From Companilactobacillus paralimentarius DSM 13238 = JCM 10415 (GTDB taxonomy: Bacteria; Bacillota; Bacilli; Lactobacillales; Lactobacillaceae), in NCBI RefSeq assembly GCF_001434985.1, contig NZ_AZES01000018.1:41888-105887 (forward strand): 64,000 nt of DNA, read 5' to 3'. Positions 36,036 through 46,572 of the stretch are shown in pieces. The translations under genes and the position numbers were made by a program. Under the pieces are notes generated by a model. The model made no database searches. It saw nothing but the letters and a program-made list of their open reading frames with translations, and was not told the origin of the DNA. Numbering within the stretch: the first letter of the stretch is position 1; each line of letters begins with the position of its first letter.

Positions 36036-36833
36036 CTATTTGCGATTTCCAAGCGTTGAAGCAAAATAATCCCCTAAACTTGGTGCTAATTTATAAAGTA
36101 CTGCTGCTAATTCCATATAACGAGGACGATTAATTTCACGTTTATTTTTATTAAACGTATTAACTATTTCCCAGGCTAACTTATTCGGATCAAGCACAAA
36201 ATTCTTCACCGAATCAAGATAATTTCCGTTATGATCAGCTACAGAGAAGAAATTGGTTGCTACAGGGCCTGGATTGATAGTTGTTACAAATACACCTAGT
36301 GGTTTCAATTCAAGCCTTAAACCGTCTGAAAACGCGATTACAGCTGCTTTAGTAGCTGCATAAGCTGCCGACTTAGGAGTCGTGATCTTACCAGCCATTG
36401 ATCCAACATTAAAAATATGTCCGCGACCATTATCAATCATTTTGCTAGCAACTAATCTTGTCATTAACATTAAACCTAAAACGTTCACGCGAAACATCTT
36501 TTCAATCTTATCAAAGTCTGTCTCTAAATAATGAGAAAAGTCACCAAAACCTGCAGCGTTAACTAAGACATCAATATCATCAGTGATTTCAAAAGCCTTT
36601 GTTACGCCTTCAGTAATTTGTTGTGGGTCACTCATATCAACACTCAAATACTCATGATGAGCACCCTCTGCGCCTACACGGATACATTCGTTCTTTACCT
36701 GCAACAATTTATCCTCATTACGAGCTACTAATATCAAATTAGCACCAGACTTGGCAGCATTAATAGCTACATCTTTACCAATTCCGGAAGATGCTCCTGT
36801 GACCAAAACTGTCTGATTCAATAAATCAACCAT
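36036..36833 (-). CDS. Short-chain dehydrogenase (YqjQ-like)
   Basis: The product is a classical SDR of 265 residues counted from the ATG at 36833 (AGAGG six bases ahead; the ATG at 36839 abuts that site). It has TGASSGIG for the cofactor, NAAG, the catalytic Ser in NVGSMAG and YAATK with Tyr and Lys, then INPGPV. The substrate is unknown. It follows rnz by 14 bases; the same pair (rnz-yqjQ) exists in Bacillus. Confidence 0.92.
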   Translation of the reverse strand: MVDLLNQTVLVTGASSGIGKDVAINAAKSGANLILVARNEDKLLQVKNECIRVGAEGAHHEYLSVDMSDPQQITEGVTKAFEITDDIDVLVNAAGFGDFSHYLETDFDKIEKMFRVNVLGLMLMTRLVASKMIDNGRGHIFNVGSMAGKITTPKSAAYAATKAAVIAFSDGLRLELKPLGVFVTTINPGPVATNFFSVADHNGNYLDSVKNFVLDPNKLAWEIVNTFNKNKREINRPRYMELAAVLYKLAPSLGDYFASTLGNRK

Positions 36834-36847
36834 AGTCATCCTCTTTT

Positions 36848-37774
36848 CTATTTGAATGGAACTTCAAACAAATCAAAATCACTAGCTACTTTAGTATTCT
36901 TAAAGATTCTTTGTGCCTCTCTTTGCAAAACTAAAGCACCTCTACCAGTATATCTAGCAGAAATATGTGTCAAAATCAATCCTTTTGCATGACATCTTTT
37001 GGCTACTTCTGCCGCCTGTGTAGCAGTCGAATGGAAATAATTATAAGCTAGTTTCTTTTCATCGTTAGAAAAAGTTGATTCGTGAACGATTACGTCTGCA
37101 TTTTGCGACAATTTATCAATTTCCGGAGTATAGCGGGTATCAGAAATGATCGTAACAACTTTACTTGGCTTATCAGGACCAATAAAGTCATTACCGTTTA
37201 GAACCGTACCATCATCTAAAGTAACCGTCTTACCTGCCTTCAATTGACCGAAAAGCGGACCATTGGGAATATTGTACTTTTGTAAATCATCCACTAATAA
37301 CTCACCAGTTCTTGGTTTCTCAACTACACGATAGCCAAAACAAGTCACCCGATGTTTCAATTCGCCTGCATATACAGTGAAAGTTTTGTCGTTAAAGATT
37401 TCTCCGCCATTTTTCATCTCAATGTATTTGATTGGATAACTTAATCTACTACCGGTTACCTTCAAGGAGGTCTCAACAAACAACTTGATTCCAACTGGTC
37501 CATATATTTCTAAAGGTGAATTTCCACCTTGATTAGAACGACTAGATAATAAACCAGGTAAACCAAAAATGTGATCCCCATGTAAATGAGTGATAAATAT
37601 CTTTGTGATCTTTCTTGGCTTAATCGCCGTTTTTAAAATTTGATGCTGTGTAGCTTCGCCGACATCAAACAGCCAGACTTCGTTTCTTTCATCCAGCATT
37701 TTTAGAGCTGTACTTGAAACGTTACGACCCTTTGATGGAACGCCAGCGCCTGTTCCTAAAAATTCTAATTCCAT
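36848..37774 (-). CDS. rnz: Ribonuclease Z
   Basis: RNase Z trims the 3' trailer of tRNA precursors lacking an encoded CCA. The 308-residue metallo-beta-lactamase-fold product has [16 protein letters not shown], the zinc motif [15 protein letters not shown], a VIHESTF segment and LTHISARY. Length is normal for the short form. It lies between oatA and the SDR. Confidence 0.97.
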   Translation of the reverse strand: MELEFLGTGAGVPSKGRNVSSTALKMLDERNEVWLFDVGEATQHQILKTAIKPRKITKIFITHLHGDHIFGLPGLLSSRSNQGGNSPLEIYGPVGIKLFVETSLKVTGSRLSYPIKYIEMKNGGEIFNDKTFTVYAGELKHRVTCFGYRVVEKPRTGELLVDDLQKYNIPNGPLFGQLKAGKTVTLDDGTVLNGNDFIGPDKPSKVVTIISDTRYTPEIDKLSQNADVIVHESTFSNDEKKLAYNYFHSTATQAAEVAKRCHAKGLILTHISARYTGRGALVLQREAQRIFKNTKVASDFDLFEVPFK

Positions 37775-37794
37775 AAAAAATTCCTATTCTACTT

Positions 37795-39720
37795 CTACTT
37801 TTTATCCAATGACTTCAAAATTTCCTTAGCCACGAAGGATGTGTAATACATTGAACCGTCCGGATTTGGATGAACATTATCATCATAGAACCAATCAGTA
37901 TGTCCATTAGAATATCCATTCCAATCAATCACGGTTAAATTCTTATACTTACTTTGAGCTTGGCTTAAAACGCCATTAACTGTCTTTTCCCATGGTCTAG
38001 TTGGAACATGGACATTGATCCAGTAAACATGGCGTTGTGGACCAACTAACGACATGATTTGTCCAAGTTGTTGCATATTGAATGGTCCATTAGTTCCTAA
38101 ACCAATCAAAACATTAGGTGCTAAGACACCCTGATCTTTGTACTTTTGTAAGATATCTAGACTAGCAGTTAATTGACGACTAACTGCTGCATCAACAACG
38201 ACTTTCTTATCATCAAACAATTTCAAGAAATTATCTGATCCATCAGCCATAACTGAATCACCGACAGCTGTTAATGGTACATCTTTTAATCTCTGCAAGT
38301 CGATCTGTGTTAAACCATACTTTTCGAATTCAGTATTAATTGGATGATCTTTAGCAGCCTTTTTATATCTAGCATAATCAGCCGCCGACATCTTACCTGT
38401 TGCATTTTGTTTCTTTTTAGCTTTTTTCAAATTCTCAATAGCTTGTTGTTTCTTTTTCTTATTAGCTTTTTCATTCTTATTAATCTTATTAGCCAATTGG
38501 CTGTGGTTAACGTTAGGATTTGGTGCACTAACGGCCTTAACCACACTGTAACAACCTGTAATACTGATCAAAGCAATTACTAAAGCCAATACACGTTGAA
38601 TCCCTGTTGAAGATTTAAAGAAGTTCTTAACATCACTCCACTTAGCATGTGCCAAAGGTTGTTCGACAAACCTGAATGAAAATTCAGTTACTAAGATAAT
38701 TAAAATAACTTCAATCACCGGATATAAAATCGGATGATCTGCAACATTTTTGAATTTAGATTCAAAAAAGATCATAACAGGAAATTGGTATAGGTATAAT
38801 CCATAACTTCTTGAACCCACATAATGGAAAACCTTGTTCGATAACAAGCCATTCCATATAGAATCTGGATGGGCCACAACCGCAATAAAGATACATGTTG
38901 TAACAGAGAAGATAAACATACCACCACGATAAAGGAATGGATCAGAATCTTTAATTGTAAAAATCATCAACAGCATTAAGGCTAATGACAATAAACCAAC
39001 AATGTTCAATTTCCATTTATCGGACTTTTTAAGACCCTCTTTTAATTTTTCGGCAGGCCAAACTAATGCCAAACCACATCCCAAAAGGATTGAGAATAAT
39101 CTAGTATCAGTACCATAGTAAATTCTACTTGGGTCAACGCCCGGCTTAAATAAAATTGCCATCCAAATTGCTGATGCAATGGAAACAATCATAGAAAACC
39201 CAAAAATGCGACCCTTTTTAACATGGAATTTACTAAACAAAATCAACAGAATTGGCCAAATAATATAAAATTGACCTTCAATAGACAATGTCCATAAATG
39301 TGTAAACGGTGACTCATTGTTAGCAAATCGTTCAAAATATGATTGACCATTAAAAATTTGCCACCAATTGTAAACATTCAAAACATTTGTCACGAAAATC
39401 TGATCGAAATGGTATAGCAGGTTCTTTAAAAACAAAACAATGTACGCACCCGATGCCAACAGTACGAATAGCATTCCTGGGTACAATCTTTTTACTCTTC
39501 TTAGATAAAAATTACTTAATGAAAATGAACCACCATAATCAACAGTATTAAAAAAATGATCCGTGATTAAGTATCCAGATATCAGGAAAAAAATTGGAAC
39601 TCCCAAATATCCACCGGAAAAAACATTAGGATTTAAGTGATACATAATAACACCTATAACCCCTAAAGTACGTAGTCCATCAAATCCAGTAATAAATCTT
39701 CTTTTCGGTGATTTATTCAT
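37795..39720 (-). CDS. OatA-type acyltransferase with SGNH domain
   Basis: The 641-residue protein has an N-terminal acyltransferase-3 domain of ten or so membrane helices (about 1-385), with GFDGLRTLGVIGVIMYHL including the key His, and RRVKRLYPG. A lysine-rich linker follows (about 410-440). The outside SGNH domain carries the Ser in AVGDSVMADG, a GTNG block and the Asp-His pair in DDNVHPNPDG. OatA acetylates peptidoglycan and protects against lysozyme. The same architecture is used for other wall polymers, so the exact acceptor is inferred. Confidence 0.9.
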   Translation of the reverse strand: MNKSPKRRFITGFDGLRTLGVIGVIMYHLNPNVFSGGYLGVPIFFLISGYLITDHFFNTVDYGGSFSLSNFYLRRVKRLYPGMLFVLLASGAYIVLFLKNLLYHFDQIFVTNVLNVYNWWQIFNGQSYFERFANNESPFTHLWTLSIEGQFYIIWPILLILFSKFHVKKGRIFGFSMIVSIASAIWMAILFKPGVDPSRIYYGTDTRLFSILLGCGLALVWPAEKLKEGLKKSDKWKLNIVGLLSLALMLLMIFTIKDSDPFLYRGGMFIFSVTTCIFIAVVAHPDSIWNGLLSNKVFHYVGSRSYGLYLYQFPVMIFFESKFKNVADHPILYPVIEVILIILVTEFSFRFVEQPLAHAKWSDVKNFFKSSTGIQRVLALVIALISITGCYSVVKAVSAPNPNVNHSQLANKINKNEKANKKKKQQAIENLKKAKKKQNATGKMSAADYARYKKAAKDHPINTEFEKYGLTQIDLQRLKDVPLTAVGDSVMADGSDNFLKLFDDKKVVVDAAVSRQLTASLDILQKYKDQGVLAPNVLIGLGTNGPFNMQQLGQIMSLVGPQRHVYWINVHVPTRPWEKTVNGVLSQAQSKYKNLTVIDWNGYSNGHTDWFYDDNVHPNPDGSMYYTSFVAKEILKSLDKK

Positions 39721-39732
39721 TATTTCTAACCC

Positions 39733-41007
39733 CTAAATAAATTCAAAAGTAAAGTCAAGAATTGTAACTGAATCACCTGATTCGGCCCCTGCCTCAATCA
39801 AAGCATCTTCAATACCCATTGACTTCAATTGTCTAGCGAAACGCATAATTCCGTCTTGATGATCCAAATTAGTTCTTTGAAGAAGTAATTCAACTCGATC
39901 ACCTTTAACCACAAAGCTATGTTCAGCATCTTTCTCAATGGTGAACTGTTTCTTCTCTGGTTCAAAGTTATATTCTTTCGAATCATCAGTTTGTACATCA
40001 AAGTGAATTGGTTCTGCTTTGGACAATACTTCACTAGTATGATTCATCAGATCTTTAACACCAGTATGTTGAATACTTGAAATAGGAAAAATATCAACAT
40101 CAGTATCTAATTTCTTTTTAAATTCTGCCAGACGTTCTTCAGAACCGGGAATATCTAACTTAGTTGGCACAATAATTTCTGGACGTTTTAAAACATTTGC
40201 ATCATAGTTACCTAATTCTTTACGAATAGCTAAATAATCTTCATAAGGTTCACGGCCATTGTTAGGATCCATATCAACTAAATGTAAGATGACTCTAGTT
40301 CTTTCAACGTGACGTAAGAATTGAATTCCCAAACCAACGCCATTAGAAGCTCCTTCAATCAATCCTGGTAAATCGGCAATAACAAAATCTTGTCCATTTT
40401 CCAACTTAACCATCCCTAAATTAGGAGACAAGGTAGTAAAGTGATATGCCGCAATCTTAGGTTTAGCTGAAGTTGCTACAGATAATAAGGTAGACTTCCC
40501 AACTGATGGGAATCCGACCAAACCAACATCAGCAATCAATTTCAATTCAAGCTTCAAATGTTTTTCTTGACCAGGTTCACCGTTTTCGGCTACTTCTGGT
40601 GCTTGGTTCTTAGAGGTAGCAAAGTGAATATTACCACGACCACCATCGCCACCTTTGGCAACAATTAATTCTTGGTTATTCTCAGTCAAATCTCCAACTA
40701 ATCTACCACTATCTTCATCGTAAACTGATGTTCCTGTAGGAACGACAATGTAAACTGGATCAGCCTTATGACCATACATTCCCTTGATTTGGCCATTTTG
40801 ACCAGGTTGAGCTTTAAAAATTCTCTTGTATCTAAAGTCCATTAAGGTATTCATACCTTCATTAGCCTTTAAAATTATGTCGCCTCCGCGACCACCGTCT
40901 CCACCTGAAGGTCCACCAAGTGGTACATACTTTTCGTGGCGGAAGGCAACAGCGCCGTCTCCACCCTTACCAGATTTTACGGTGATTTTAACGTTATCTA
41001 CAAACAT
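39733..41007 (-). CDS. obgE: Obg family GTPase
   Basis: Obg is an essential GTPase linked to ribosome assembly and stress. The 424-residue product has the glycine-rich Obg domain ([27 protein letters not shown]), the G domain with [20 protein letters not shown] and TKLD, and the C-terminal OCT domain (last 70 residues). A GGGGG-type site lies ahead of the ATG. It starts the run obgE-oatA-rnz-SDR-lapA. Confidence 0.98.
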   Translation of the reverse strand: MFVDNVKITVKSGKGGDGAVAFRHEKYVPLGGPSGGDGGRGGDIILKANEGMNTLMDFRYKRIFKAQPGQNGQIKGMYGHKADPVYIVVPTGTSVYDEDSGRLVGDLTENNQELIVAKGGDGGRGNIHFATSKNQAPEVAENGEPGQEKHLKLELKLIADVGLVGFPSVGKSTLLSVATSAKPKIAAYHFTTLSPNLGMVKLENGQDFVIADLPGLIEGASNGVGLGIQFLRHVERTRVILHLVDMDPNNGREPYEDYLAIRKELGNYDANVLKRPEIIVPTKLDIPGSEERLAEFKKKLDTDVDIFPISSIQHTGVKDLMNHTSEVLSKAEPIHFDVQTDDSKEYNFEPEKKQFTIEKDAEHSFVVKGDRVELLLQRTNLDHQDGIMRFARQLKSMGIEDALIEAGAESGDSVTILDFTFEFI

Positions 41008-41139
41008 TAAAATCCCCCTTTCTAAACTTAATTATCATTTCTAAATTTTAGCACAAAAACATACTTCATAATACTTTGAAGTATAATTGATTGTCCAGAA
41101 ATTTATTAATTGGTTAATATCTTTTGGAAGTTTTTGAGA

Positions 41140-41167
41140 GATTTTGAGTTTTTATGATTGATTTTGA
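41140..41167 (+). promoter_or_regulatory. Direct repeats before fruR, candidate FruR operator
   Basis: GATTTTGA occurs at 41140-41147 and 41160-41167, exactly 20 bases apart (two helical turns), and a partial copy TTTTTGA lies at 41131. The second copy overlaps the -35. DeoR-type regulators often bind such repeats; the assignment to FruR is inference. Confidence 0.5.
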
Positions 41168-41186
41168 ATGAATATGGAGGTATTAT
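41158..41186 (+). promoter_or_regulatory. Promoter of fruR-fruK-fruA
   Basis: TTGATT (41158-41163) and TATTAT (41181-41186) are 17 bases apart. The leader would be only about 15 bases. Confidence 0.65.
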
Positions 41187-41207
41187 ATTTTTTGCGAGGT
41201 GATGAAA

Positions 41208-41960
41208 GTGCTTACTGAAGAAAGACAACAAATTATTTTAGAACAATTAAAAATACATAATATTGTCAAACTCCACGATTTAATTCCATTAACGGGTGCT
41301 TCCGAATCTACCTTGCGTCGTGATTTGCAAGATCTTGAGAATTGTCACAAGTTATTACGAATCCACGGCGGTGCTCAAAACGTCATTTCATTACACGAGG
41401 AACCAGCGCTTTCTCAAAAAGCAGCTGTACATATCAATGAAAAGAAACTGATCGGTCAAACAGCCGCAAGTTTAGTTAGAAATCATGAAGTAATTTTTTT
41501 AGATTCCGGAACTACCATTCAATTCATGATTCCCTACTTAATAGAACATAACGACTTGTTAGTCATTACCAATAGTGTCGATAACGCTTCGATGTTGGCC
41601 GATTACAACGTGAACACATTTCTTCCTGGGGGAAAGTTAAAATCATCTACAAAAGCATTGATTGGTGCAAACATTATTCAAACACTTGAAAGGTATCATT
41701 TTGATCGTGCTTTTCTCGGCGCTAATGGTTTTTCTATTGATGCTGGTTATACGACACCAGATCCTGAAGAGGCAGCCATTAAAAGTTTGGCAATCACGCA
41801 ATCGAATCAATCCTATATACTATCCGATAGTTCCAAGTTTTCGCAAGTTAGTTTTAGTCGTTTTGCAACTTTAGATGAAGTTCCATTAATAACAAGTAGG
41901 CTATCAGAAAAAGAAGCGAATGCTTTGAAAAAATTTACTAAGATAACGGAGGCAATCTAG
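41208..41960 (+). CDS. fruR: DeoR-family regulator of fructose genes
   Basis: The protein (250 residues from the GTG at 41208) begins MLTEERQQIILEQLK, the usual DeoR start, with AGGTG seven bases ahead; codons at 41199 and 41202 overlap that site. The N-terminal helix-turn-helix (LIPLTGASESTLRRDLQDLE) is followed by the sugar-phosphate sensor domain with IFLDSGTT and FLGANGF. In this family the effector of FruR is fructose-1-phosphate. The stop directly abuts the fruK start. Confidence 0.93.
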   Translation: MLTEERQQIILEQLKIHNIVKLHDLIPLTGASESTLRRDLQDLENCHKLLRIHGGAQNVISLHEEPALSQKAAVHINEKKLIGQTAASLVRNHEVIFLDSGTTIQFMIPYLIEHNDLLVITNSVDNASMLADYNVNTFLPGGKLKSSTKALIGANIIQTLERYHFDRAFLGANGFSIDAGYTTPDPEEAAIKSLAITQSNQSYILSDSSKFSQVSFSRFATLDEVPLITSRLSEKEANALKKFTKITEAI

Positions 41961-42881
41961 TTGATCTATACAATTACAGTTAATCCTTCAATTGATTACG
42001 TTCTACAATTGAAGAATTTAAATACTGGCGAAGTTAATCGTACTCAAAACGATGTTAAACTTCCTGGGGGAAAAGGAATCAATGTTTCTAGAATTATGAA
42101 GGAACTTAATATAGATTCCACAGCATTAGGATTTATTGGTGGAGCCACAGGCTCAATGTTTGAAGAATTACTTTCTCAACATAATCTCAAGACTTCATTC
42201 ACTAGAGTTAAAGAAGACACTCGTATTAACGTCAAAATTAACGCTACTGAACAAAATGAAGAAACTGAAATTAATGGTGCTGGTCCTGTCATCAGCGATG
42301 ATGAGCAAGAAAACTTCATGAATAATTTAAATGAAATTGGTAAAGGCGATATCGTTGTTATGGCTGGAAGCCTTTGCAGAAATCTTAATACTAATTTTTA
42401 TTTAGATATTGCTGAAAAGATTCAAAAACAAGGTGCTGAATTCATCATTGACACTACTGGTCAAGCATTGTTGGATACTTTACCACTACATCCATTAGTC
42501 GTAAAACCAAATCATCATGAACTAGCTGATCTGTTCAAGGTTACTTTCAAAGATGAGCAAGAAATCATTACTTACGCTAGAAAGCTTTTGGACAAGGGTG
42601 CTAAGCACGTCTTGGTTTCTATGGCCGGAGATGGTGCCCTGCTAGTTACTAAGGATAAAGCCTACAAGGCAAATGCTCCTAAAGGCACTGTCATCAATTC
42701 AGTTGGTGCTGGTGACTCTATGATTGCCGGATTTGCTGGTACATTCATGGAAACAAACGATCCTATCGAGAGCTTCCATATGGGTGCTGCTTGCGGATCA
42801 GCTACTGCCTTCAGTCAAGACATAGCTATTAAAGAAAAGATCGACGAAGTTTATAAGGAAATTTCTATTATAGAAATCTAA
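41961..42881 (+). CDS. fruK: 1-phosphofructokinase
   Basis: The enzyme phosphorylates the fructose-1-phosphate made by the PTS. The 306-residue product starts with TTG at 41961, directly after the fruR stop, with GGAGG about ten bases ahead. It has TITVNPSIDYVLQL, LPGGKGINVSRIM, VKPNHHEL and the PfkB catalytic motif SVGAGDSMIAGFAG. It lies between fruR and fruA. Confidence 0.97.
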   Translation: MIYTITVNPSIDYVLQLKNLNTGEVNRTQNDVKLPGGKGINVSRIMKELNIDSTALGFIGGATGSMFEELLSQHNLKTSFTRVKEDTRINVKINATEQNEETEINGAGPVISDDEQENFMNNLNEIGKGDIVVMAGSLCRNLNTNFYLDIAEKIQKQGAEFIIDTTGQALLDTLPLHPLVVKPNHHELADLFKVTFKDEQEIITYARKLLDKGAKHVLVSMAGDGALLVTKDKAYKANAPKGTVINSVGAGDSMIAGFAGTFMETNDPIESFHMGAACGSATAFSQDIAIKEKIDEVYKEISIIEI

Positions 42882-42900
42882 TTGAGGGGGACTCTTAATA

Positions 42901-44841
42901 ATGGACTTAAAGCAACTATTGTTAAAAGACGCCATGATTATGGACTTGAAAGCTACTACTAAAGAGGAAGCCATTGAAGAAATGGTTGATAAGTACTATC
43001 AAGTCGGCGTTATTGATGACAAAGAATTATATAAAGCAGATATTTTAAAGCGTGAAGCTCAAACAAGTACTGGTATTGGTGAAGGAATTGCCATGCCACA
43101 TGCTCGTGATAAAGCCGTTAAACGTGCTACAGTTTTATTTGCTAAAAGTGCTAAAGGTATCGATTATAAATCACTAGATGGCCAACCAGCTTACCTATTC
43201 TTTATGATTGCTGCCCCAGATGGTGCTGATAATCTTCACTTGCAGGCTCTTGCTGCACTATCCTCACTTCTAATTAATCCTGAATTGGTTAAGAACTTAA
43301 AAGCTGCCAAAACAGCTGACGAAGTTCAAGAATTATTTGATAAGGCCATGAAGGAAAAAGAGGCTAAGGATAAGGCTGACGAAGAGAAAGAAAAAGCTAA
43401 AGCAGCAGCTGCTGCTCAAGCTAGTGATTCCGACGAAAAGAAACCTTATGTTGTCGCTGTTACAGCTTGCCCTACTGGTATTGCTCATACATACATGGCT
43501 GAAGCTGCTCTAAAAGAACAAGCTGAAAAAATGGGTATCGACATTAAAGTCGAAACTAATGGTTCCGAAGGTGTTAAGCACAAGTTAACTGCCGACGAAA
43601 TCAACCGTGCTGATGGTGTTATCATCGCTGCCGACAAAAAAGTTGATATGCCTCGTTTCGATGGCAAACACCTAGTTAACCGTCCTGTTAGTGATGGTAT
43701 CAATAAAGCTGAAGAATTGATTAACTTAGCTGTTGAACAAAAAGCTCCTGTCTTCCATGCCGAAGGTGGTGCTACCGAAGAAAAGGAAGATAGTGAAGAA
43801 AAGAAGTCACTTTGGTCAAGAATCTATGCTGATCTAATGAATGGTATTTCTAATATGCTTCCATTCGTTGTTGGTGGTGGTATTCTGATGGCTATTTCCT
43901 TCTTATTAGAAAACTCCGTTGGTGCTCACTCACAATGGTTCCTCTTCTTTAATAACGTTGGTAACTACGCCTTTAGTTTCTTGATCCCTGTTTTAGCTGC
44001 TTATATTGCCGTTTCAATCGGTGATCGTCCTGCCTTGTTACCTGGTTTTGTTGGTGGTTATATGGCATCACAAGCTACAGCTTCTGTAGTTAGTTCCAAG
44101 AGTCCTGCCGGCTTTATCGGTGGTCTTCTAGCTGGTTTCATTGCTGGATGGGTTGTTGTTTTCTTAAAGAAATGGCTCAAGAATTTACCTCATTCACTAG
44201 CTGGTCTTAAAACTATTTTGATTTACCCAGTACTAGGGTTGCTCTTTACAGGAGCTATCATGTACTTCGCTGTTGATCCAATCTTCGCCGTTGTCAATGC
44301 TGCCATTACTCACTTCCTAGAATCAATGGGTACTGGTAACGCTGTTATCTTAGGTACATTGCTTGGTGGTATGATGTCTATCGATATGGGTGGTCCTTTC
44401 AACAAGGCTGCTTACACATTTGCCATTGGTACATTTACTGCAACTCAAGATGGCGCTTTGATGGCTGCCGTCATGGTTGGTGGTATGGTTCCTCCTCTAG
44501 CTATTGCGATTGCAACAACATTCTGGAAGAACAAGTTTACTGAACAAGAAAGACAAGCTGGTCTTTCAAACTATATCTTAGGTTTATCATTCATTACTGA
44601 AGGTGCTATTCCATTCGCTGCTGGAGATCCATTACACGTTATCGTATCAAGTGTTATCGGTTCTGCTATCGGTGGTGGTTTGACACAACTATGGGGCGTT
44701 AATGTTCCTGCTCCTCATGGTGGTATCTTCGTTACACCACTTGCTAACAAACCATTACTTTACTTGTTAGCCGTTGTTATCGGTGCTGTAATTTCTGGTG
44801 TTATCTATGGTATTTGGAAACCTGCTAAGAAAAATAATTAA
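42901..44841 (+). CDS. fruA: PTS fructose transporter EIIABC
   Basis: The enzyme imports fructose and phosphorylates it at C1. The 646-residue product has EIIA (1-150, phospho-His in GIAMPHARD), a lysine/alanine-rich linker, EIIB (about 180-280, phospho-Cys in TACPTGIAHTYMA) and EIIC (about 310-640, nine or so helices, GGPFNKAAYTFA and EGAIPFAAGDP). A GAGGGGG site lies ahead. It ends the fru operon, before a strong terminator. Confidence 0.97.
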   Translation: MDLKQLLLKDAMIMDLKATTKEEAIEEMVDKYYQVGVIDDKELYKADILKREAQTSTGIGEGIAMPHARDKAVKRATVLFAKSAKGIDYKSLDGQPAYLFFMIAAPDGADNLHLQALAALSSLLINPELVKNLKAAKTADEVQELFDKAMKEKEAKDKADEEKEKAKAAAAAQASDSDEKKPYVVAVTACPTGIAHTYMAEAALKEQAEKMGIDIKVETNGSEGVKHKLTADEINRADGVIIAADKKVDMPRFDGKHLVNRPVSDGINKAEELINLAVEQKAPVFHAEGGATEEKEDSEEKKSLWSRIYADLMNGISNMLPFVVGGGILMAISFLLENSVGAHSQWFLFFNNVGNYAFSFLIPVLAAYIAVSIGDRPALLPGFVGGYMASQATASVVSSKSPAGFIGGLLAGFIAGWVVVFLKKWLKNLPHSLAGLKTILIYPVLGLLFTGAIMYFAVDPIFAVVNAAITHFLESMGTGNAVILGTLLGGMMSIDMGGPFNKAAYTFAIGTFTATQDGALMAAVMVGGMVPPLAIAIATTFWKNKFTEQERQAGLSNYILGLSFITEGAIPFAAGDPLHVIVSSVIGSAIGGGLTQLWGVNVPAPHGGIFVTPLANKPLLYLLAVVIGAVISGVIYGIWKPAKKNN

Positions 44842-44901
44842 TTATATTTCTCTGTTATCTGTAATTTTTTTTACAATGTATTTTATAAATAAATGAAGAA
44901 T

Positions 44902-44960
44902 AAAAGCTCTGTTTCTACTGGATAGTTATCGACTATACCACGGAAACAGAGCTTTTTGAT
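44902..44960 (+). terminator. Terminator of the fru operon
   Basis: A perfect 14-bp stem (44902-44915 with 44943-44956) holds an inner GGATAGT/ACTATACC hairpin and ends in TTTTT. About 170 bases with no gene follow before 45133. Confidence 0.9.
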
Positions 44961-45132
44961 TATTCTCTTTTAGAGTCTCTATAAAACGCATAGGTTTACA
45001 TTATTTGTTGTTTACAGAACACAAAACTAAAATAGCAAGGTCTCCTTTACAAAGAGCTAATGCTAAAGTTTCACTAGAATCTTTTTCATCATATTTTTTG
45101 AATTTTGTTATAAATTTCAAACTAAACAACAG

Positions 45133-45792
45133 TTAAAAATCATGTTCAATTTTCCTAATTTCATCTAACATGTCATCAGTCCCAGGTTTACTAATACCTA
45201 GACTCTTCCGGTAATAATCGGTCGGTTGATTAATTATCTTGACTACCAAATCAGCGATACTTTTACGAGATATCATAGTACCTTTAAATGCTTCACCTTT
45301 TTGAGTTAATTCATAATCCACTTCATCATCATTTGTCATATATGCGGCACGAATAATCGTATAACTTAAATCGCTAGTTTCGATAATTTTAGCGGCCCAA
45401 CGAGTATCTTCTTTTGATTCATGACCAACATAATTCTCAACCCAGCTACCAAATGGATCTGGTGTTTCATGGTAGAGACCTGATCCCGTGATCCAGATTA
45501 AATCTTTAACGTTACTTTTTTGCATTAACTCAACGATATTCTTTGCATGTCTCTCCATGTTACCGTTCAAATTAACATAAATGATATCTTGGTCTGACAT
45601 CACTTCATTTAACAAATTACGATCATCAACATCACCGTCAATTAAAGTAATATTTTTAGCATTTTAGAACTTGAATAGTCTTCTAACATTTCTTAAAACT
45701 AAAGTCAGATGATATTTCGGATTATTTAACAAATCCTTTTCAACAATTCGAGCAATTTTACCATTTGCTCCTAAAATTAATATTTTTTTCAT
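45133..45792 (-). pseudogene. NmrA/SDR-like NAD(P)-binding protein, broken by one in-frame TAA
   Basis: From an ATG at 45792 the frame reads MKKILILGANGKIARIVEKD, a Rossmann start, but codon 43 (45664-45666) is TAA. Reading continues without any frame change to the stop at 45133, giving 219 codons. The part after the stop includes DLIWITGSGLY and SYTIIRAAYMTN. It is related to the intact gene at 47774, with the same glycine-rich start and length. Only one base change would restore it. A true start after the stop is unlikely, because the nucleotide-binding motif would be lost. It is the last gene of the oxidoreductase run. Confidence 0.85.
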
Positions 45793-45804
45793 ATTTTCTC
45801 CTGA

Positions 45805-46560
45805 TTAATGAACTGTATAACCACCATCGACAGGAATTCCTTGACCAATAATGTAACTAGCGGCATCACTACATAAGAACAAAACTACTTGAGCAACTTC
45901 TTCAGGACGAGCTAATCTACCAATTGGAATTTCTTTGGTAAGATCATCCATTGCAGACTTCTCAGTTTGATCCATTCTGGCAACCATAGGCGTTTCAATG
46001 ATTCCAGGACAAACGGCGTTGATGCGGATGCCATCTTTGGCATATTCCAAAGAACTGCTCTTGGTCAAACCTAGAACACCATGTTTAGATGCATGATAGG
46101 CAGTACGTCCGGCAATTCCGACTAGACCACCCATTGATGAACAATTGACGATAGCTCCTTTTGAATCTTGTTTACTCATTTGTTTTAATTCATATTTCAT
46201 CGAAAGAAAAATACCTTTCAAGTTAATGTTTAAAACATTGTCATATTCTTCCAAAGATAGATCTTCTGTCTTAGTAACGGGACTTTGAATGCCGGCATTG
46301 TTATAAGCAAAGTCTAAATGACCAAACTTCTTAACTGTGAAATCAACCATAGCTTTAGTGTCTGCTTCCTTTGAAACATCAGCTTCAAAAGAAACAGCTT
46401 CATATCCTTGTTCGGCTAAATTTTTAGCTTCTTTTTTAGGTTCATGTCTTCCAACTAAGACCACTGCCGCACCGGCTTTAGCAAACAAATTTGCTGCACT
46501 CAAACCAATACCAGTTCTAGCACCTGTTACAATTACTACTTTTCCATCAAAATTATTCAT
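45805..46560 (-). CDS. Short-chain dehydrogenase
   Basis: A classical SDR of 251 residues: TGARTGIG cofactor loop, NNAG, catalytic Ser in NCSSMGG, YHASK with Tyr and Lys, and PGIIETPM. It resembles the glucose 1-dehydrogenase/2,5-diketo-type branch. The Arg in GRHEPKK after the second strand suggests a preference for NADP. The substrate is unknown. It sits between the cyclophilin-like gene and the broken NmrA-like gene. Confidence 0.92.
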   Translation of the reverse strand: MNNFDGKVVIVTGARTGIGLSAANLFAKAGAAVVLVGRHEPKKEAKNLAEQGYEAVSFEADVSKEADTKAMVDFTVKKFGHLDFAYNNAGIQSPVTKTEDLSLEEYDNVLNINLKGIFLSMKYELKQMSKQDSKGAIVNCSSMGGLVGIAGRTAYHASKHGVLGLTKSSSLEYAKDGIRINAVCPGIIETPMVARMDQTEKSAMDDLTKEIPIGRLARPEEVAQVVLFLCSDAASYIIGQGIPVDGGYTVH

Positions 46561-46572
46561 TTTATTTGCCTT

